64,000 bases of DNA from an uncultured Fulvivirga sp. Its GTDB lineage: Bacteria > Bacteroidota > Bacteroidia > Cytophagales > Cyclobacteriaceae. The number at the start of each line of letters is the position of its first letter. The first letter of the stretch is position 1. A program made the position numbers and the translations under genes. Location of the stretch: NCBI GenBank assembly GCA_947500555.1, contig CANMSE010000001.1:1033375-1097374 (forward strand), in the 5' to 3' direction. Below the pieces are notes generated by a model. The model did not search any database. It was not told the DNA's origin and worked only from the letters and a program-made list of their open reading frames with translations. This document shows, in pieces, positions 1-9,486 of this stretch.

Positions 1-72
1 TCCTGATTTATCGAGACATTGCACTAAAGCCTTGTTAGCTCCATGAATATCACCGATTACAAACCTTCTCAC
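1..72 (-). CDS. Metallophosphoesterase, N-terminal fragment (window edge)
   Basis: The first 24 codons of a minus-strand gene that continues past the left edge of the window. The peptide opens with MRRFVIGDIHG; GDIHG is the first metal-binding motif (D and H ligands) of the calcineurin-like/PPP phosphoesterases such as ApaH and the bacterial Ser/Thr phosphatases. A GTG at 70-72 is taken as the start because an in-frame TAA lies four codons upstream and there is no ATG. It is divergent from the MoxR gene at 222. Substrate class cannot be told from this fragment. Confidence 0.75.
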   Translation of the reverse strand, partial: MRRFVIGDIHGANKALVQCLDKSG

Positions 73-221
73 CTTGGTTAATTAATGTTAAAATATGTCC
101 CATCATCAAATGACAATTGCCCTTCGTATAAATTCTACCCCTAATTTTTTATAATTGCGCTAATTTTAAAATCAAAAGTAAGTCTTATCTCGTTAGGCAT
201 TTAGTAGAAAGTAAAAAAGCT

Positions 222-1214
222 ATGGAAGAAACAGCAGTAAATACCGATAAGAAGAAACATCATCAGGAAAAGATTAAACAAGTTTTTGATGAGATGGGTA
301 AAGTAGTTGTTGGCCAGCAGGCATTGATTAACCGTTTGCTAATAGGCCTTTTTACACAAAGTCATATTCTACTTGAGGGAGTACCTGGAATAGCAAAGAC
401 CTTGACGGTAAGCACACTTGCTGACGTGTTACATCTTGACTTTCAGCGAATACAATTTACTCCCGACCTATTACCAGCAGATTTAATAGGTACAATGATC
501 TACAATCAAAAGCAGGGAAATTTTGAGGTAAAGAAGGGGCCAATTTTCGCTAATATGATATTGGCAGATGAGATTAATAGATCTCCTGCTAAAGTTCAGT
601 CGGCACTTTTGGAAGCTATGCAGGAAAAGCAAGTGACCATTGGTGACACTACCTTTCAATTGGATCGCCCATTCTTCGTATTGGCAACTCAAAACCCAGT
701 TGATCAGGAAGGTACTTATCCTTTGCCTGAAGCACAGGTAGACAGATTTATGATGAAAGTCAATGTGGACTATCCTTCTAAGAATGACGAGCTGGAAGTA
801 ATGAGGAGGATATCTAATATGTCATTCGATTTTTCTGTTGACACGATATTGAATAAGGAAGATATTTTTGACATCAGGAATGAAATCAATCAGACTTCGA
901 TTTCCGAGTCACTGGAGAAATACATTATAGAATTAGTATGCGCTACACGAGATCCGAAATCATATGGATTGGATAATGAAGCAGGTTATATTCAATTTGG
1001 TGTTTCACCAAGGGCCTCTATCAATTTGAATTTAGCAGCAAAAGCAATGGCTTATTTTGATGGTAGAGATTACGTGCTACCGGAAGATATTAAAGAAGTG
1101 GCTGCGGATGTATTAAACCACAGGATAATATTGAACTACGAGGCTGAGGCAGATAACATTGATACCAATGAAATTGTGAAAGCGATATTAAATAAAATAC
1201 CTATTAACAATTAG
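222..1214 (+). CDS. MoxR-family AAA+ ATPase
   Basis: A 330-residue cytosolic AAA+ ATPase of the MoxR group, which act as chaperones that activate or assemble partner proteins, often with VWA-domain proteins. Walker A GVPGIAKT is at residues 53-60 and Walker B (ILADEIN) at about 113-119. Sensor 1 (LATQNP) and the arginine-finger region with EGTYPLPEAQVDRF follow, and the C-terminal lid covers about 230-330. Length matches the family. The usual partners (DUF58 and VWA/BatA genes) are not next to it, so its target is unknown. It is monocistronic: a strong terminator follows 34 bases after the stop. Confidence 0.93.
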   Translation: MEETAVNTDKKKHHQEKIKQVFDEMGKVVVGQQALINRLLIGLFTQSHILLEGVPGIAKTLTVSTLADVLHLDFQRIQFTPDLLPADLIGTMIYNQKQGNFEVKKGPIFANMILADEINRSPAKVQSALLEAMQEKQVTIGDTTFQLDRPFFVLATQNPVDQEGTYPLPEAQVDRFMMKVNVDYPSKNDELEVMRRISNMSFDFSVDTILNKEDIFDIRNEINQTSISESLEKYIIELVCATRDPKSYGLDNEAGYIQFGVSPRASINLNLAAKAMAYFDGRDYVLPEDIKEVAADVLNHRIILNYEAEADNIDTNEIVKAILNKIPINN

Positions 1215-1247
1215 TTAACCTACCCTGATTTAACTATATGAATTTGA

Positions 1248-1275
1248 GAAGGCTTTTTTAAGCCTTCTTTTTTTT
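1248..1275 (+). terminator. Rho-independent terminator after moxR
   Basis: Perfect 8-bp stem GAAGGCTT/AAGCCTTC (1248-1255 and 1260-1267) with a TTTT loop, followed by eight T residues. Confidence 0.93.
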
Positions 1276-1364
1276 GACTAAAAATGACTCTTAACATTAG
1301 ATTAAAATTTTATTCATATAGTTAATAAATGCTTAACATGACTATCGGCTTGAGGTAACATTTA

Positions 1365-1372
1365 TACCTTTC
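1365..1372 (+). promoter_or_regulatory. Candidate -7 element for the lipoprotein gene
   Basis: TACCTTTC matches the Bacteroidota -7 consensus TAnnTTTG at all but the last position, 40 bases before the start at 1413. There is no TTTG at the usual 19-base distance; the nearest TTG is only 12 bases upstream, so support is partial. Confidence 0.35.
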
Positions 1373-1412
1373 ATTTGTGGCACAATTTGAAAAGAAATAA
1401 AAAAAATTAACG

Positions 1413-2633
1413 ATGAAAAAGATTTTGAGTTTATTAGCTGCATTCGGGGTAATGTTTTACCTCTCTTCTTGTAGCGATGATGATGACCCTGTTACTCCAG
1501 TAACACCTCCTACTACAGATGATTTTGTTATTACTGGAAATATAACGGAAGACGTTACTTGGGAATCAGGCAATGTGTACACATTAAGCACTAGAGTTAT
1601 TGTAGAGTCAGGTGTTACTTTAACAATTGAGTCAGGAGTAATTATTAAAGGAGCCGCAGGCACTGGAGCTAATTCTACTGCATTGTTGGTAGCCAGAGGA
1701 GCTACCTTAAATGCAGTTGGAACAGCTACAGCACCAATTATATTTACTTCAGTAGCTGATGAAATCGAGCCAGGCGAGATAGCAAGTCCGAACCTAACTG
1801 ATGATGTAAATGGTCTTTGGGGTGGTTTGATCGTACTAGGAAACGCAAGAATTTCCGCTGATAATGAGGCTGAACAAATAGAAGGTATTCCTGCATCTGA
1901 TGCTAATGGGTTATATGGAGGTACTAATGATGCTGATAACTCTGGTACTATTCGATATGTATCTGTACGTCATGGCGGTACGAACATTGGTGAAGGAAAT
2001 GAAATCAACGGAATCACTTTAGGTGGTGTTGGATCTGGAACTACAATAGATCACGTAGAAGTTGTTGGGAATCAGGATGATGGTATTGAGTGGTTTGGTG
2101 GAACCGTAAATGTCTCTGATGCACTTGTTTGGAGCACTGGAGATGATGCTATTGATACTGACCAGGCATGGGCTGGAACATTGGATAACTTTATAGTAAT
2201 TAACGCTGGAGATGAAGCGTTCGAATTAGATGGCCCAGAGGGTTCTTATGTGGGCGCAGGTCATACATTGACTAACGGATCTATTAAAGTAGCAGGAGCT
2301 AGTGGATTGATTGACTTTGATGAAACAACTGATGTGAGTATGACCAATATCTACTTCTTTGATTTAGATGATTCTCAAGATGTAGAAGAGTATGATCTTT
2401 ATTCTGCGAATACAAATGGCTTTAGCGTTTCAAGCTTTGAGTCTACTTTACCTTTCGAAGTGGATGAAGATGGAGATAGAACTTCTACTACAACCACATT
2501 AGATGCAAGTTTTAAAGATGGATTAGATGCTTTAGTAACTGAGGTAAGTGCTGGGTCTAATACAGTTGGAGCAGACGTTTCAGAGTTTGCATTTACAACG
2601 GCAAGTGTTACAGGTAACCTTGATGATTTTTAA
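1413..2633 (+). CDS. Surface-lipoprotein candidate with beta-helix-like repeats
   Basis: A 406-residue predicted lipoprotein. The N-terminus has a short hydrophobic signal ending in a lipobox (LSSC). The mature protein starts Cys-Ser-Asp-Asp-Asp-Asp, which matches the Ser-plus-acidic lipoprotein export signal that sends Bacteroidota lipoproteins to the cell surface. The body is rich in Gly, Asp and Thr, with short hydrophobic strands (for example VIVESGVTLTIESG and LIVLGNARIS) like a right-handed parallel beta-helix. I recognise the type (secreted or surface proteins paired with TonB receptors) but not a function. It precedes a TonB-dependent receptor, which suggests a ligand-capture pair; that is inference. 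It has its own terminator, so the two genes are separate transcription units. Confidence 0.7.
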   Translation: MKKILSLLAAFGVMFYLSSCSDDDDPVTPVTPPTTDDFVITGNITEDVTWESGNVYTLSTRVIVESGVTLTIESGVIIKGAAGTGANSTALLVARGATLNAVGTATAPIIFTSVADEIEPGEIASPNLTDDVNGLWGGLIVLGNARISADNEAEQIEGIPASDANGLYGGTNDADNSGTIRYVSVRHGGTNIGEGNEINGITLGGVGSGTTIDHVEVVGNQDDGIEWFGGTVNVSDALVWSTGDDAIDTDQAWAGTLDNFIVINAGDEAFELDGPEGSYVGAGHTLTNGSIKVAGASGLIDFDETTDVSMTNIYFFDLDDSQDVEEYDLYSANTNGFSVSSFESTLPFEVDEDGDRTSTTTTLDASFKDGLDALVTEVSAGSNTVGADVSEFAFTTASVTGNLDDF

Positions 2634-2650
2634 TGGTTTAATTTCTAATT

Positions 2651-2680
2651 AAAAGGGGAGGCATAGCCTCCCCTTTTTTT
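2651..2680 (+). terminator. Terminator after the surface lipoprotein
   Basis: Perfect stem GGGGAGGC/GCCTCCCC (2655-2662 and 2666-2673) with a 3-base ATA loop, flanked by AAAA and a run of seven T. Confidence 0.95.
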
Positions 2681-2740
2681 GTTAACAGTATCTTAATTTA
2701 ATGATAATATAAAAGTCCACTGTCAGATAGTCGAAAAATA

Positions 2741-2748
2741 TACCTTCG
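2741..2748 (+). promoter_or_regulatory. Candidate -7 element for the TonB receptor
   Basis: TACCTTCG differs from TAnnTTTG at one base, 20 bases before the start at 2769. No -33 TTTG is seen at the usual distance. Confidence 0.35.
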
Positions 2749-2768
2749 CAGAAATTTAATTAAGTACA

Positions 2769-5729
2769 ATGAATATTTATAAGTCAGTTATTTTACTTGC
2801 AATGGTGTTATTTACATCATTTGCATTTGCACAGAAGGGTACAATAAGGGGCACTGCTATAGATGCAGTTAATGGCGAACCTATGTTTTCAGTTACAATA
2901 TTAATCGAAGGAACTACCAATGGCGCGGTTACTGACTTTGACGGGAAGTTTGAGATTAAAGCTGCTCCTGGGACTTACAATTTGGAAGCTTCGTTTATTT
3001 CTTACACCACTGTGAAAATAACGGGCGTTGAAGTTAAAGCTGATGAAGTAACATTGATTGATCAGATATTGATGTCTGAGAATGTGGAGCAGTTAGCCGA
3101 AGTTGTGATAACCGCTGAGGCGATAAGAGATACTGAAGAGGCTTTGCAAACAGTAAAAAGAAAATCTGCCAATGTATTAGACGGAATATCTGCTGCTAGC
3201 TTTAGAAAAATAGGAGACGGTGATGCAGCATCTGCGGCTAAACGAATTACTGGTGTTTCTATTGAAGGCGGTAAATACGTATTTGTTCGTGGCCTAGGAG
3301 ATCGATATTCAAAAACTCTTTTAAATGGAATGGATGTGCCTGGTTTAGATCCTGATAAAAACTCTCTGCAAATTGACCTGTTCCCTACTAATATTCTAAA
3401 TAATATCATGGTGGCTAAGTCATTTACAGCGGACTTACCGGCAGACTTTACGGGAGGCATGGTAGATATTGAGACTAAGGATATTCCAGATGTAAAATCA
3501 TTAAATATACAAGGGGGTTTTGGTTTTAACCCAAACATGCATTTCAATGAGAACTATTTAACATATGATGGTAGTTCAACTGATTTTCTAGGATTCGATA
3601 ATGGTAAAAGAGATATTCCTTTTACTGATTCAGAACTTTTAAATGCAGATGGAACTGCTATTCGAAGAGCAAATCCAAGCTCTCCAGAAGGACAAGCATT
3701 GTCTACACAATTGAGAAAGTTTGACAAGCAATTAAGTGCTGTTAGACAAAATAGCTTCATGGATTTTAACTTCGGTTTTTCGCTTGGAAATCAGTTTGAG
3801 GTAGGATCTAAAACAATGGGTTACTCTGCAGCAATGACCTACAAAAATCAGACTCGATTTTATGAGGATGCTGTATACGGTAGAGCAGGATTAGCTCAAG
3901 ACCCTAATGTGACTGAGTTAGAGCAACGCGAGTTTCAGCAAGGAGATCAAGGCGAGAATGAAGTGTTATTAGGCGGAATGGTAGGTTTATCATTAAAAGG
4001 TGATGTAGCTAAATACCGCTTGAATGTGATGCGACTTCAAAACGGTGAGCAGCGTACAGGTATTTTTGGCTTTGTGGGGCAAGATGAAGGATCAGATTTT
4101 ATTAGTTACCAACACAATTTAGAATACACAGAACGCCAAATGAATAATATTTTGTTAAGTGGTGAGTATTTCTTGCCGGAGTCTGATTGGAAGTTAGAAT
4201 GGAGAGTGTCACCAACATTGTCTAAAATAACTGAGCCGGATATTAGATTTACGAGATATGAAATCAGGGGTATCCAGCCGGATGAAGTAGATGATGTTTC
4301 AAATATTGCCGAGTTAATTGACAGAGAAGGAACAGAGTTATCAATTACAACTGAAGGGGGATTTCCTGAAAGAATTTGGAGAGATCTAGAAGAGGTTAAT
4401 CTTTCATCTAGAGCCGATGCTACAAAAGAATATCAATTCAGAGAAAAAGAAGCTAAGTTGAAGTTTGGGTTCAGAAGTACTGTTAAGAACCGGGATTATG
4501 CTATTCGCAGAAATCAAATCTTTGTTGATAGCGATATAGATCTTACTGGTAATCCTGACGAGTTATTTTTAGAAGAAAACTTGTGGTATAATGACGAAGG
4601 AAATTTCTTAGGAAATGCAGGCAACTATTTTTTACCTGACTATGTTCCAAGAAATTCTAATGCATTTGAATCTACTATTAATAATTTTGCAGCTTACGTT
4701 TCGAATGAATTTGTTCCTGTAAAAAACTTAAAAGCTGTTATTGGTATAAGAGCTGAAAACTATGTGCAGACTTATACAGGTATTAATCAAAGAGGAGATA
4801 TAGAGTTGGATAATGAAGAGGTTATTGAAGAGTTTGAACTTTATCCAACGGTCAACCTTATTTATTCTTTGAATGAAAATCAAAACTTAAGAGCATCTTA
4901 CTCAAGAACAACCGCTAGATTTTCTTTTAAAGAAGCTTCTTTTGCTGAAATCTTTGATCCATTAACAGGCAGAACCTTTATCGGTTCATTAGCACCAATA
5001 GAAGATGGAGATCAGGTATTATGGGATGGAAATATTCAATCTTCGCTTATCGATAACTTTGATTTACGATGGGAGATCTTTCAGCGTAGAGGCCAGTTAA
5101 TTTCCTTCAGTGGTTTTTATAAGCAGTTCTCCAATGCTATAGAATTGGTACAGCTTTCTACGGCAGATAATAACTTCCAAGTTCAGAATGTTGGTGATGC
5201 TTCAGTAATAGGTGGTGAAGTTGAGTTGAGACAAAGCTTAGGCATAATTACTCCGTCTCTTGAAAATCTTACTTTTTCTGGAAATTTCTCCTTGATTCAT
5301 TCTGAAATTGAAATGAGTGATGCAGAGTTTTTAACTCGTGTTGAGAATCAAAGAACGGGTGATACTATTGATAGAACACGAGATTTTCAAGGTCAGGCTC
5401 CTTTCATTCTTAACTTAGGTTTTGGATATGCTGGAATCACTAATGGATTCGAAGCAGGTCTTTATTATAATGTACAAGGGCCAACATTAACAGTTACAGG
5501 TGCAGCAGACAAGCCAGATGTTTACACTGTACCTTTTCACAGCTTAAATTTTAATTTGAATAAAACGTTAGGTGCAGACCAAAAGTTAAGTTTAGGCTTA
5601 AAGGTAAATAATATCTTAAATGATAAGCGAGAGCAAGAATTCCAATCATTTGAGTCAGATAATAGACTATTTGAAAGCTTGGCTCCCGGCAGACAGTTTA
5701 GTATGAGTATCAGATATAGAGTATTTTAA
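2769..5729 (+). CDS. TonB-dependent outer-membrane receptor with carboxypeptidase-regulatory N-domain
   Basis: A 986-residue outer-membrane active transporter. A signal peptide ending at about residue 21 (FAFAQ) is followed by a CarboxypepD-regulatory-like beta-sandwich (about 22-100; TIRGTAIDAVNGEP...GAVTDFDGKFEI). The plug domain (about 105-240) contains the RGLGDRYSKTLLNG segment and the end of the plug, DFTGGMVDIETKDIP. A long 22-strand-type barrel ends in an aromatic terminus (RYRVF). The regulatory domain and length are typical of Bacteroidota receptors. There is no SusD-like partner; the neighbour is the beta-helix lipoprotein at 1413. The ligand is unknown. A terminator follows directly. 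Confidence 0.93.
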   Translation: MNIYKSVILLAMVLFTSFAFAQKGTIRGTAIDAVNGEPMFSVTILIEGTTNGAVTDFDGKFEIKAAPGTYNLEASFISYTTVKITGVEVKADEVTLIDQILMSENVEQLAEVVITAEAIRDTEEALQTVKRKSANVLDGISAASFRKIGDGDAASAAKRITGVSIEGGKYVFVRGLGDRYSKTLLNGMDVPGLDPDKNSLQIDLFPTNILNNIMVAKSFTADLPADFTGGMVDIETKDIPDVKSLNIQGGFGFNPNMHFNENYLTYDGSSTDFLGFDNGKRDIPFTDSELLNADGTAIRRANPSSPEGQALSTQLRKFDKQLSAVRQNSFMDFNFGFSLGNQFEVGSKTMGYSAAMTYKNQTRFYEDAVYGRAGLAQDPNVTELEQREFQQGDQGENEVLLGGMVGLSLKGDVAKYRLNVMRLQNGEQRTGIFGFVGQDEGSDFISYQHNLEYTERQMNNILLSGEYFLPESDWKLEWRVSPTLSKITEPDIRFTRYEIRGIQPDEVDDVSNIAELIDREGTELSITTEGGFPERIWRDLEEVNLSSRADATKEYQFREKEAKLKFGFRSTVKNRDYAIRRNQIFVDSDIDLTGNPDELFLEENLWYNDEGNFLGNAGNYFLPDYVPRNSNAFESTINNFAAYVSNEFVPVKNLKAVIGIRAENYVQTYTGINQRGDIELDNEEVIEEFELYPTVNLIYSLNENQNLRASYSRTTARFSFKEASFAEIFDPLTGRTFIGSLAPIEDGDQVLWDGNIQSSLIDNFDLRWEIFQRRGQLISFSGFYKQFSNAIELVQLSTADNNFQVQNVGDASVIGGEVELRQSLGIITPSLENLTFSGNFSLIHSEIEMSDAEFLTRVENQRTGDTIDRTRDFQGQAPFILNLGFGYAGITNGFEAGLYYNVQGPTLTVTGAADKPDVYTVPFHSLNFNLNKTLGADQKLSLGLKVNNILNDKREQEFQSFESDNRLFESLAPGRQFSMSIRYRVF

Positions 5730-5751
5730 CCTGATTTATGACAATAAAGCT

Positions 5752-5780
5752 AAAAGGGAGTCTTAAGACTCCCTTTTTTT
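5752..5780. terminator. Shared bidirectional terminator
   Basis: Palindrome AAAAGGGAGTCTTAAGACTCCC followed by TTTTTTT, between the convergent TonB receptor and the LprI-like gene. The A-run on one side and T-run on the other let it work in both directions. The T-run overlaps the minus-strand stop codon. Confidence 0.92.
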
Positions 5781-6162
5781 ATTTTATAGATGTAGGGCAT
5801 TCATCGCCTTTATTACCATCAAGCCACATACTTAATTCTTTAGCTCTGAGTTTGGTAAGCTTGGTTAATTCTTTGCATTTGCATTGATTGTAGGTTTTGC
5901 CATAGGTTTCTTCATAGTATCGTTTTTCCTTTGGGTATAGTGAGCGAATATGTCGATTCGTGTATTGAATCCAGTAAACCTGAGCGTCTTGAAGCCGTTT
6001 TAAAAAACGCTCATCATCAGCATACTGCTTTTTGATTTCATTATGTACGGTAAGCATTTCTAAGTCGGCTGCATCTAGATCCGAGCAGTAATTTTCAAAG
6101 TCTGATTTAACAGAACAAGAAAGTGAAGTAAAAAGAGATATCACCAATAAAGTATATTTCAT
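5779..6162 (-). CDS. LprI-like (DUF1311) small lipoprotein
   Basis: About 127 residues from the ATG at 6160-6162; a TTG three codons upstream is less likely. The signal peptide ends in a lipobox (TSLSC). The mature part has the layout of the lysozyme-inhibitor LprI-like/DUF1311 family: helical, with the segment RLQDAQVYWIQYTN and spaced cysteines (CKC near residue 100 and one near the C-terminus) that could form disulfides in the periplasm. In this family an LQ..Q..W core is typical. The function as a lysozyme inhibitor is shown only for a few members, so it is tentative here. Confidence 0.65.
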   Translation of the reverse strand: MKYTLLVISLFTSLSCSVKSDFENYCSDLDAADLEMLTVHNEIKKQYADDERFLKRLQDAQVYWIQYTNRHIRSLYPKEKRYYEETYGKTYNQCKCKELTKLTKLRAKELSMWLDGNKGDECPTSIK

Positions 6163-6380
6163 AATGTTCAATTTAGATGATTTATAAAACTACTCAATCA
6201 ACTGCTGCAAGCTGAAATTTATATTTTAAATTTTGGTTAAGATACACCTGTCTTGGTCTAAGGTATGCAGATTGGTTCCAATCGAACATTACCAACCGAC
6301 CTTGCGAGATTCAATTGAGCTTAAGTCTTAGCAAATCCATTGCTCATTTTGTACATTAGATTAATATTTTAAGGTTAGCT

Positions 6381-7544
6381 ATGTTCAAAAAATACTTTCT
6401 TTACTGTCTATGGTTGTGCTGTTTTGTAAGCTTTAGTTCTTACGGGCAAGGCAGTGATAATTTTTATTATGTAGTGATAGGAGGATTTGCTTCTGAAGAT
6501 AATGCAATACGGTTTACAGATAATGCCAGAGCCTCATTTTCAGATGCCAACTATGCATTGAATGCACAGCGACAGATCTTCTATGTATATGCTTTGAGGA
6601 CGTCCGATAGAGCAGAAGCATCGGCATTGGCCAAAAAGGCACGTGCTATGGGTGAATTTTCAGGTACCTGGGTATTTCTAGGAACCTTGGAAGAAGTTTT
6701 TGTAGATGAACCTGAGGAAGAAATTGTCAATGTACCTGATCAAATAGAAGAGGTTGTGGTAACCGAGGTGGTGGAAGAACTTCAAGAAATAGTCGAGGAG
6801 CCGATTCAAGATGAACCTGAAGAAGTAGCACCAGTAAAAGCTAATGAGCGACCTTTTGAGTTTAGTCTCACGAGTGCTAATACTGGAGAAAAAGTATTTG
6901 GACAGGTTTATATTGCTGAACAGCGTGAGTCGAATGACTTCCAAACCTATGATGGGAATGAGCAAGTCTATGTAAAGCAACCTGCCAATAGGGCACAAAC
7001 CTATAGCATGGTAATAAACGCCCCGGGCTATGAGCCACTGGAGACCACACTGGATTATAAGGCTTACACGGAAGATAGTGTAGAGACTGGAGAGACGGTA
7101 GTTGTAGATGTACAATTAATAAGATCGAAAAAAGGGAATTATATAGAGTTCAATAAGGTCAATTTTTTGATTAATGCGGCATTATTTACGCCAGATTCAG
7201 AAACAGAACTTAACGCGTTTGCAGACTTGTTGAAAAAAAATCCAAAATATAAAATCAGAGTTCATGGGCATTGCAATGGTAAATTCGATCGTAATGGAGT
7301 AATAAAAGGAGATAGCCCTGGTTTTTTTGCTACAAATCCTGGCAATAAAGAACAATCGATGTCTGCGAAGAAGTTTACACAATACAGAGCTGAAGTAGTA
7401 AAAGAATACCTGGTAGCCCAAGGGATTTCTTCTAAGCGCATAAAAACCGCAGGTGATGGGGGCAATGCCATGCTTTTTCCATCGAACGGGCCGTTGGCGA
7501 AACTTAATGATCGAGTAGAAATTGAAATTATAAAAGGCAAGTAA
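6381..7544 (+). CDS. Envelope protein with SPOR-like N-domain and OmpA C-domain
   Basis: A 387-residue exported protein with a signal peptide ending SSYGQ at about residue 23. Residues 26-105 look like a SPOR-type peptidoglycan-binding fold (FYYVVIGGFASEDNAIRF). A Glu/Val-rich linker follows (about 110-155), then a small beta domain (about 158-235), then an OmpA-like domain (about 250-385) with IRVHGHCNGK, the region after it, and NDRVEIEI at the end. OmpA-like domains bind meso-diaminopimelate in peptidoglycan. The usual NxxLSxxRAxxV helix is seen as SAKKFTQYRAEVVKEYL. A probable envelope anchor; in Bacteroidota such proteins also occur among T9SS/gliding accessory proteins. Confidence 0.78.
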   Translation: MFKKYFLYCLWLCCFVSFSSYGQGSDNFYYVVIGGFASEDNAIRFTDNARASFSDANYALNAQRQIFYVYALRTSDRAEASALAKKARAMGEFSGTWVFLGTLEEVFVDEPEEEIVNVPDQIEEVVVTEVVEELQEIVEEPIQDEPEEVAPVKANERPFEFSLTSANTGEKVFGQVYIAEQRESNDFQTYDGNEQVYVKQPANRAQTYSMVINAPGYEPLETTLDYKAYTEDSVETGETVVVDVQLIRSKKGNYIEFNKVNFLINAALFTPDSETELNAFADLLKKNPKYKIRVHGHCNGKFDRNGVIKGDSPGFFATNPGNKEQSMSAKKFTQYRAEVVKEYLVAQGISSKRIKTAGDGGNAMLFPSNGPLAKLNDRVEIEIIKGK

Positions 7545-7623
7545 CTTTAGTCAATCCAAAGCTTCATTCCATAAAAACTTTTAGCCGACTTAACCGTTCT
7601 TTTCCTGACTAATAGAATATTTA

Positions 7624-8532
7624 ATGTCTAAAACAATACTTATCACTGGAGGTACCGGACTTGTAGGAAGCCGACTTACAGAATTATTACTTGAAAAGGG
7701 TCATAAGGTGAAATATCTTTCACGTTCGGCAGGTGTTAAAAATGGTATCCAATCTTATAAATGGGACATTAATAAAAGTGAGATTGACTCTGAGGCTTTC
7801 AAAGAAGTTGATGGTATTATTCATCTGGCGGGTGCTGGAGTAGCGGATAAAAAATGGACAGCAGAACGTAAAAAGGAGATTTTAGAGAGTCGTACGAATA
7901 GTACCTCTTTGTTGAGGAATACGCTGAATAGCATAGATCATCAAGTTACCTCATTTGTATCTGCTTCTGCCATAGGTTATTATGGATGGGATACAGGTGG
8001 TGTTTGGGTGAAAGAAGGGAGTAGGTTTGGTGATGACTTTCTGGCAACAGTCACGAAGGCCTGGGAAGAAGAAGTAGATCAAATAGCAGAACTGGGCATA
8101 AGAACAGCTAAGCTTCGTATAGGTATTGTTTTTAGCGAAAAAGGAGGCGCGCTCTATGAGTTGGCAAAACCCATCAAGATGGGAGCTGGAGCACCACTAG
8201 GAAGTGGCGACCAATATATGAGTTGGATTCACATTGACGATCTATGCAAAATGTTTATTCATGCCACAGAAAGTAGTGATGTAGAAGGAGTATTCAATGC
8301 CGTTGGACCCAACCCTGAAACTAATCAAGTTATAACCAAAAAGGTTGCAAAGGTTTTAGATAAACCTTGTTTTTTGCCTAATGTCCCATCCTTCATCCTA
8401 AAAATAATTTTAGGTAAAAGAGCTGCAATGATACTTGGTGGTAGCAGAGTGTCTTCTGAAAAGATTGTTACCACAGGCTTTCAGTTTTCTTACCCGGAGC
8501 TGGAACCTGCACTTAAAGATTTATTAACCTGA
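7624..8532 (+). CDS. TIGR01777-type SDR epimerase
   Basis: A 302-residue NAD(P)-binding short-chain dehydrogenase of the SDR39U1/YfcH group. The N-terminal Rossmann motif is ITGGTGLVGSRL (residues 6-17). The family block ASAIGYYGWDTGG is at about 117-129, the FLATVTKAWEEE segment follows, and the C-terminal domain (about 235-300) is of the DUF1731 kind (KRAAMILGGSRVSSEKI). The physiological substrate of this family is not established. No operon partner is seen; the next gene is 177 bases away. Confidence 0.88.
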   Translation: MSKTILITGGTGLVGSRLTELLLEKGHKVKYLSRSAGVKNGIQSYKWDINKSEIDSEAFKEVDGIIHLAGAGVADKKWTAERKKEILESRTNSTSLLRNTLNSIDHQVTSFVSASAIGYYGWDTGGVWVKEGSRFGDDFLATVTKAWEEEVDQIAELGIRTAKLRIGIVFSEKGGALYELAKPIKMGAGAPLGSGDQYMSWIHIDDLCKMFIHATESSDVEGVFNAVGPNPETNQVITKKVAKVLDKPCFLPNVPSFILKIILGKRAAMILGGSRVSSEKIVTTGFQFSYPELEPALKDLLT

Positions 8533-8709
8533 GCTTTAGTTATTAACTCTGTTGACTAAGACAAAAACGTTCTCATCACGAGTGCGAGCACAGACTCTTC
8601 CTTTGAAATTTTTAATCATGAATGAAAAATGTCCTCAATCTCTATACCTCATTTGATATCTATTGATCAAATAGATTAAGTTTACTCGTATATTTTTTAA
8701 ACTAAGACT

Positions 8710-9468
8710 ATGGCAGAGAAAAAAACAAAACTGGATAATATAAGAACACTTGATGATTTGAATGACGAAGAAAAAAGAATCATTAGAGCGTTTGAAGAGA
8801 AAGATTGGAATGAAATAAAAAGCTATGACTCCTGGGTAATTTTCAAGGTGATGTCAGAGTTTGTTGAAGGGTTTGAAAAACTTGCTAAAATAGGACCGTG
8901 TGTTTCTATATTTGGCTCTGCAAGAACGAAACCTGATCATAAATACTATAAAATGGCAGAGGAGATTGCTGCTAAATTGGTACGTCATGGGTATGGGGTG
9001 GTAACTGGTGGAGGACCAGGAATAATGGAAGCTGGTAATAAGGGAGCAAAAGAACAGGGTGGAAAGTCTGTGGGTTTAAATATCATCCTTCCATTTGAGC
9101 AGCAAGGTAATAGTTACATTGACCTTGATAAACTTATTACTTTTGATTATTTCTTCGTCCGCAAGGTAATGTTTGTCAAATACTCTCAAGGCTTTATCGT
9201 AATGCCTGGAGGCTTCGGTACCTTGGATGAGCTTTTTGAAGCACTTACCTTGATTCAAACCAAAAAGATTGGAAGATTCCCTATTGTATTGGTGGGCAAA
9301 GATTATTGGGTGGGACTGATAGACTGGATCAAAAAAGCGATGCTCGAGAATGAAAGTAACATTAGTGAGCAAGATTTAGATCTCTTTAAGATTGTAGAAA
9401 ATGCGACAGAAGCCGTTGCGGCTATTGATGAGTTCTACTCTAAGTATTTATTAAGCCCTAATTTTTAA
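8710..9468 (+). CDS. LOG-family protein (nucleoside 5'-monophosphate phosphoribohydrolase)
   Basis: A 252-residue LOG-family (TIGR00730-type) protein. The catalytic and nucleotide-binding motif PGGFGTLDELFEALT is at about residues 168-182, and the earlier GGGPGIMEAGNKGA block is at about 98-111. LOG enzymes cleave ribose 5-phosphate from cytokinin-type or ordinary nucleoside monophosphates; many bacterial members act on AMP-like substrates. The N-terminal 55 residues are an acidic helical extension (EEKRIIRAFEEKDWNEI) common to the longer bacterial form. It is followed by a palindromic repeat rather than a terminator. Confidence 0.9.
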   Translation: MAEKKTKLDNIRTLDDLNDEEKRIIRAFEEKDWNEIKSYDSWVIFKVMSEFVEGFEKLAKIGPCVSIFGSARTKPDHKYYKMAEEIAAKLVRHGYGVVTGGGPGIMEAGNKGAKEQGGKSVGLNIILPFEQQGNSYIDLDKLITFDYFFVRKVMFVKYSQGFIVMPGGFGTLDELFEALTLIQTKKIGRFPIVLVGKDYWVGLIDWIKKAMLENESNISEQDLDLFKIVENATEAVAAIDEFYSKYLLSPNF

Positions 9469-9486
9469 TACACTCAATTTTTATCA

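Noticed and set aside
3062..3547. 161-codon open frame on the minus strand
   Set aside because: It lies wholly inside the TonB receptor gene, has no family similarity that I can see, and follows from the codon bias of the real gene.
6678..7115. 145-codon minus-strand open frame
   Set aside because: Shadow of the OmpA-type gene; the peptide is a low-complexity Ile/Phe/Leu stretch opposite the Glu-rich linker.
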